Source of the DNA: Planctomycetes bacterium TMED75
GTDB taxonomy: Bacteria > Planctomycetota > Phycisphaerae > Phycisphaerales > SM1A02
DNA: 64,000 nucleotides
Reading direction: 5' to 3'
Assembly: GCA_002171655.1 (NCBI GenBank)
Contig: NHEC01000014.1
Location: 1 to 64,000 of the forward strand
Shown: piece by piece, positions 60,620-64,000 of the stretch
Layout: the number at the start of each line of letters is the position of its first letter
How positions within the stretch are numbered: the first letter of the stretch is position 1
Made by a program: the position numbers and the translations under genes
Notes under the pieces: generated by a model
What the model was told of the DNA's origin: nothing
The model's database searches: none
Seen by the model: only the letters and a program-made list of their open reading frames with translations

Positions 60620-61741
60620 ATGGACAACACAATGTTTCAAACGAACTCTCCTCTGCAAAGACGATCTTCGGCAAAGAAGTCAGGCCTGAGAGCTGAGCAT
60701 GATCCTTCGACCGCCCCATTGTCGGTATCGAGTTTCGGGAGCGAGGATTCGAAGAGCGAAGATCACTCACTCACAGCCAACTCCGGGGTCTCACTGACGA
60801 CTCGGGAAAATGAGACAGTCTCAAGACTGCTGTCCAAGGAGATCTCGTACATCTCATCACCGGAGTTTACGAAGAGAAATGCAAGCAAAACGATTTACAA
60901 AGACTCTCCGGAAGTAGAGAAGCCGGACGTCTCCTGGTATCGACCGCTGATGAATGACGCGGGAACCAAGGCCAAGGGAGCTCAAAAGCCAAGCAGAAAA
61001 GCATCAGTGGTGCTGACCCAGGCACAGGAGCGAATTCTCTTCCTGAAGTTCAATTATGCCAGACATCTTCAAGCGAAGATTCAGGCCAAGCTTGGAGGAA
61101 GACGCCCTTCCGAGTCAGTCAAGCGTGAACTCCTGCACTGGTACTACGTTGCCGAGCGCTACCGAGAACAAATAGCTGAGACCAACCTTGCCCTGGTCCT
61201 GGCCATGGCGAAAAGAGTGAAGTTGAGCGACGTCGACTTTTCCGACCTTGTCAGCGAAGGCAACATGGCGTTGCTTCGTTCGGTTGATAAGTTCGACTGC
61301 GAAAGAGGCTTTAAGTTCTCCACATATGCATGCCGGGCTATTCTGAAGTCGTTCAGCCGACAAGGCATGAAGAACACCCGATACCGACAGCGATTTCCAA
61401 CGGAATTCGACAGCACTCTGGAGAAGTCGGATCACCTTGAGACGCTTCGAGCGACGCACGAGCGAGAATGTGCGGACGAAGTGAAGCACATTGTGTTGAA
61501 CAATGATGCGAGACTCTCAGATGTCGAGCTTTCAGTCATTGGCCTTCGCTTTGGAATCACTGACGAGGCCGAACCCAGTGCCCGTAAAGCATTGACCCTT
61601 GAACAGGTAGGCCAAATCATTGGAGTGACCAAGGAAAGAGTCCGCCAAATCCAGAACAAGGCGATCAGGAAAATTCGTTCGATTCTGGATGATCCAAGGC
61701 CCGAAATTCACCGAAACCTGGCTATGCCATCTAACAACTAA
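60620..61741 (+). CDS. Sigma-70 family RNA polymerase sigma factor with divergent N-terminus
   Basis: Region 2-like NLALVLAMAKRVKLSDVDFSDLVSEGNMALLRSVDKFDCERGFKFSTYACRAILKSF; region 4-like LTLEQVGQIIGVTKERVRQIQNKAIRKIR; internal ATG start proposed. Confidence 0.88.
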   Translation: MDNTMFQTNSPLQRRSSAKKSGLRAEHDPSTAPLSVSSFGSEDSKSEDHSLTANSGVSLTTRENETVSRLLSKEISYISSPEFTKRNASKTIYKDSPEVEKPDVSWYRPLMNDAGTKAKGAQKPSRKASVVLTQAQERILFLKFNYARHLQAKIQAKLGGRRPSESVKRELLHWYYVAERYREQIAETNLALVLAMAKRVKLSDVDFSDLVSEGNMALLRSVDKFDCERGFKFSTYACRAILKSFSRQGMKNTRYRQRFPTEFDSTLEKSDHLETLRATHERECADEVKHIVLNNDARLSDVELSVIGLRFGITDEAEPSARKALTLEQVGQIIGVTKERVRQIQNKAIRKIRSILDDPRPEIHRNLAMPSNN

Positions 61742-61851
61742 TGGAATGAGTGAAATCATCGGCTGTACTGCATTCCACGAACAGAATTCATGCTTGTACA
61801 CTGCTCTCTGAGAAGACCGAGCCATCAGCCCGAGGCTCGCGAGGAGAGACC

Positions 61852-62547
61852 ATGGCAAGCAAGATATTTGGCACCCCCAAGGATGCGCTTGAGGGAATCA
61901 CGACTGATGGAATGACGGTTGCCGTCGGAGGCTTTGGCCTCTGTGGCATCCCGGAGGAATTGATCATCGCTCTGCGAGACAGTGGCGTTGTCGGGCTCAC
62001 GGCTGTGAGCAACAATGCCGGAGTCGATGACTGGGGACTGGGTTTGCTGCTGGCAACGCGACAGATTTCGAAGATGGTCAGCTCCTACGTTGGGGAGAAT
62101 GACCTGTTCAAAGAACAGTACATGTCGGGAGAGTTGGAATTGGAATTCAACCCTCAAGGCACTCTGGCTGAGAGGCTCAGGGCAGGTGGTGCGGGCATAC
62201 CGGCCTTCTTCACCAAAACAGGAGTAGGGACTGTCATTGCAGAGGGCAAGGAGCAGAGAGATTTCGAGGGGGAGCAGTTCGTGATGGAACGTGGAATTCG
62301 TGCTGACCTCGCCCTGGTAAAGGCCTGGAAGGGTGACGAATACGGGAATCTCGTGTTCAGGAAGACCGCGCGCAACTTCAATCCAATGGTTGCGACCTGT
62401 GGCAAGATGACGGTAGCGGAGGTGGAGCACCTGGTAGCACCCGGGGAGCTGGATCCCGACGAAATTCACACACCAGGAATCTTTGTGAATCGAATCGTCC
62501 AGACGGTTTCGGAAAAGCGGATCGAAAACAGAACCGTGAGCAGCTAG
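61852..62547 (+). CDS. 3-oxoacid CoA-transferase subunit A
   Basis: GMTVAVGGFGLCGIPEELIIAL, AVSNNAGVDDWGLGLLL, NPQGTLAERLRAGGAGIPAFFTKTGVGT. Confidence 0.92.
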   Translation: MASKIFGTPKDALEGITTDGMTVAVGGFGLCGIPEELIIALRDSGVVGLTAVSNNAGVDDWGLGLLLATRQISKMVSSYVGENDLFKEQYMSGELELEFNPQGTLAERLRAGGAGIPAFFTKTGVGTVIAEGKEQRDFEGEQFVMERGIRADLALVKAWKGDEYGNLVFRKTARNFNPMVATCGKMTVAEVEHLVAPGELDPDEIHTPGIFVNRIVQTVSEKRIENRTVSS

Positions 62548-62743
62548 AGCCGATCAAGAGCACTTGCTGACCTCTGGCGGAAGGACTGGATCCCGCAGGG
62601 CAGAGAAGCAGTGGAATTCCTGCTGAAAATGAAAATATGCACGCATAATGGGGGGAGCCGTGCGTTCTACGGATCCTGTAGAATCGGCTTTCTGTTTGGC
62701 ACCGATAATTCCAAGACCCGTTGAAGCATTGGAGATTTGCAAA

Positions 62744-64000
62744 ATGAGCACCGGTATCAGAGCTAGAAGCGGCAGAGTTGCGCTGAGCATGCTCCTGGGA
62801 CTCACCTTCCTGGCTACGGCTGCAAAGCCCGCCTCAGCTCAATTCGGCGACCAAGCTGGATTCACCGAGGTCTTCAGACCAGACTTCTACCGACGTGACA
62901 TGCAGCTGTACGCCGATTATCTGCGCCTTGAGGAATGGCAGAGACCAATCGTGGAAATACTCCTCGATGACTATCAGGTGAGCTTCGATCTTGGAACCAA
63001 GGAATGCCGGGACCGAATGAGCCGTCTCAAGGACGAGCTCCAGGCTGATCCTGAAAATGCAATGAAGATTGCACTTCGCCCCATTCGACAATGGGAAGCT
63101 GAAAAACGTGAGCTCAAGCGCCTTCTGATTGCTGATATCCAAGGCCAGCTCAGCCCGCTTCAGATCCAGAGATGGCCAAGCCTCGAGCGAGCGATGAGAA
63201 GAGAAAAGGAACTTCCTCAAGGCAATCTTCCCGGGGAGTCCATGAATATCTTCGTGGCGATCCAAGAGCTTGACCTGACTCCCGCAGACGAACAGGCAAT
63301 TGATCCAATACTGCTTGAATATGAAATTGCAATTGACCAAGCGCTGGCTCGGCGCAGAGAGACTATGGACAAGTATCAGGAAGTCCTGAAGGACGCCATG
63401 ATCTCGAAGGACACTGACTCTGGACTGAACGCACTTCGAAAAATCGGGGTGATGCGGTCGGAGGTTTGTGCCCACCACATGCAGGTGATTGACGAACTCA
63501 TTTCAGTTCTCCCTGAGGAATCCAGTATTTCGTTCAGACGCTCGGTTTTGGCAAGCGGTTTTCCTACCGTATTTGAAGAAACAAGAGTGGATCGCCTTCT
63601 GGTATCAGTCCGGAAATTGAAGGACCTCACTCCTGATCAGGCGGATCAGATAGATGCAATCGAGGCGAGGTATGAAATCGATTTGGCGACGGCAAATGTA
63701 TTGCTCATCGATGCCTACAAGGCCTATGGAGCAGAGATTCCAATTCTCGAGGCGAAGAGAGCAATTGCCCGGCGAAACAAGGAAACTGTTCGGATCCAGA
63801 AGCTACCGGATGCAATCATCGCTCTTCAAGACGAAAAGAATCAGATGGTCGAAGACTACCGGCAGCAAATACTGGGCGTTCTGAACAAAGAACAGGCGGC
63901 AGTGGTTCCGATGTCCATGAACAACGTCCGTCAAAATCAGAACAGGGCCACTCCGTCTTCAAGATCGAACATAGGTGGCAAACGAAGTAAACCTGGACAG
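62744..64000 (+). CDS. Partial exported hypothetical protein with repeated helical segments; runs off the window end
   Basis: My own translation from ATG 62744 (MSTGIRARSGRVALSMLLGLTFLATAAKPASAQFGDQ...) stays open to 64000; signal peptide-like N-term; not in the ORF track because no stop is reached. Confidence 0.75.
   Translation, partial: MSTGIRARSGRVALSMLLGLTFLATAAKPASAQFGDQAGFTEVFRPDFYRRDMQLYADYLRLEEWQRPIVEILLDDYQVSFDLGTKECRDRMSRLKDELQADPENAMKIALRPIRQWEAEKRELKRLLIADIQGQLSPLQIQRWPSLERAMRREKELPQGNLPGESMNIFVAIQELDLTPADEQAIDPILLEYEIAIDQALARRRETMDKYQEVLKDAMISKDTDSGLNALRKIGVMRSEVCAHHMQVIDELISVLPEESSISFRRSVLASGFPTVFEETRVDRLLVSVRKLKDLTPDQADQIDAIEARYEIDLATANVLLIDAYKAYGAEIPILEAKRAIARRNKETVRIQKLPDAIIALQDEKNQMVEDYRQQILGVLNKEQAAVVPMSMNNVRQNQNRATPSSRSNIGGKRSKPGQ

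Noticed and set aside
1-64000. CRISPR array, prophage, transposon or defence island
   Set aside because: No regularly spaced direct repeats, transposase, integrase, Cas, restriction or toxin-antitoxin signatures were recognised; only the twin terminators repeat at nucleotide level.

Overview
This 64 kb window looks like one contiguous stretch of a Gram-negative, probably planctomycetal (Phycisphaerae-like) chromosome. That assignment is an inference from three things: dockerin-like 'GDxDGDxxVDGxDLxxxLxxWG' C-terminal tags, tandem 'GFTLVELLVVIAIIALLIGLLLPAL' pseudopilin-like proteins, and LPS genes. I recognise no rRNA, tRNA, CRISPR array, transposase, integrase or prophage. Most of the window is ordinary housekeeping and envelope content: murD, ispF, truA, dut, bcp, dnaB, HU, hldE, lpxK, maf, heptosyltransferase, rpsO-pnp, rdgB, ndk, a peptide ABC transporter, and an NfeD/flotillin cluster. 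Items most worth a second look: (1) a complete topoisomerase VI A/B gene pair with Lys/Ala-rich basic tails; (2) an uncharacterised two-domain protein, a degenerate P-loop kinase-like domain plus a deoxyribosyltransferase-like domain, next to truA; (3) an Opp-type transporter whose permeases carry large insertions and whose binding protein has a TM/coiled-coil anchor; (4) a secreted dockerin-tagged paralog pair plus a metalloprotease; (5) twin near-identical terminators bracketing about 250 bp at the window start; (6) a Ser/Thr kinase whose reading frame extends upstream without a canonical start codon; (7) an ECF sigma / anti-sigma-like / Spy-like three-gene set; (8) a divergent sigma-70 protein preceded by a structured leader. 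No homology search was run. All family calls come from reading motifs in the translations.
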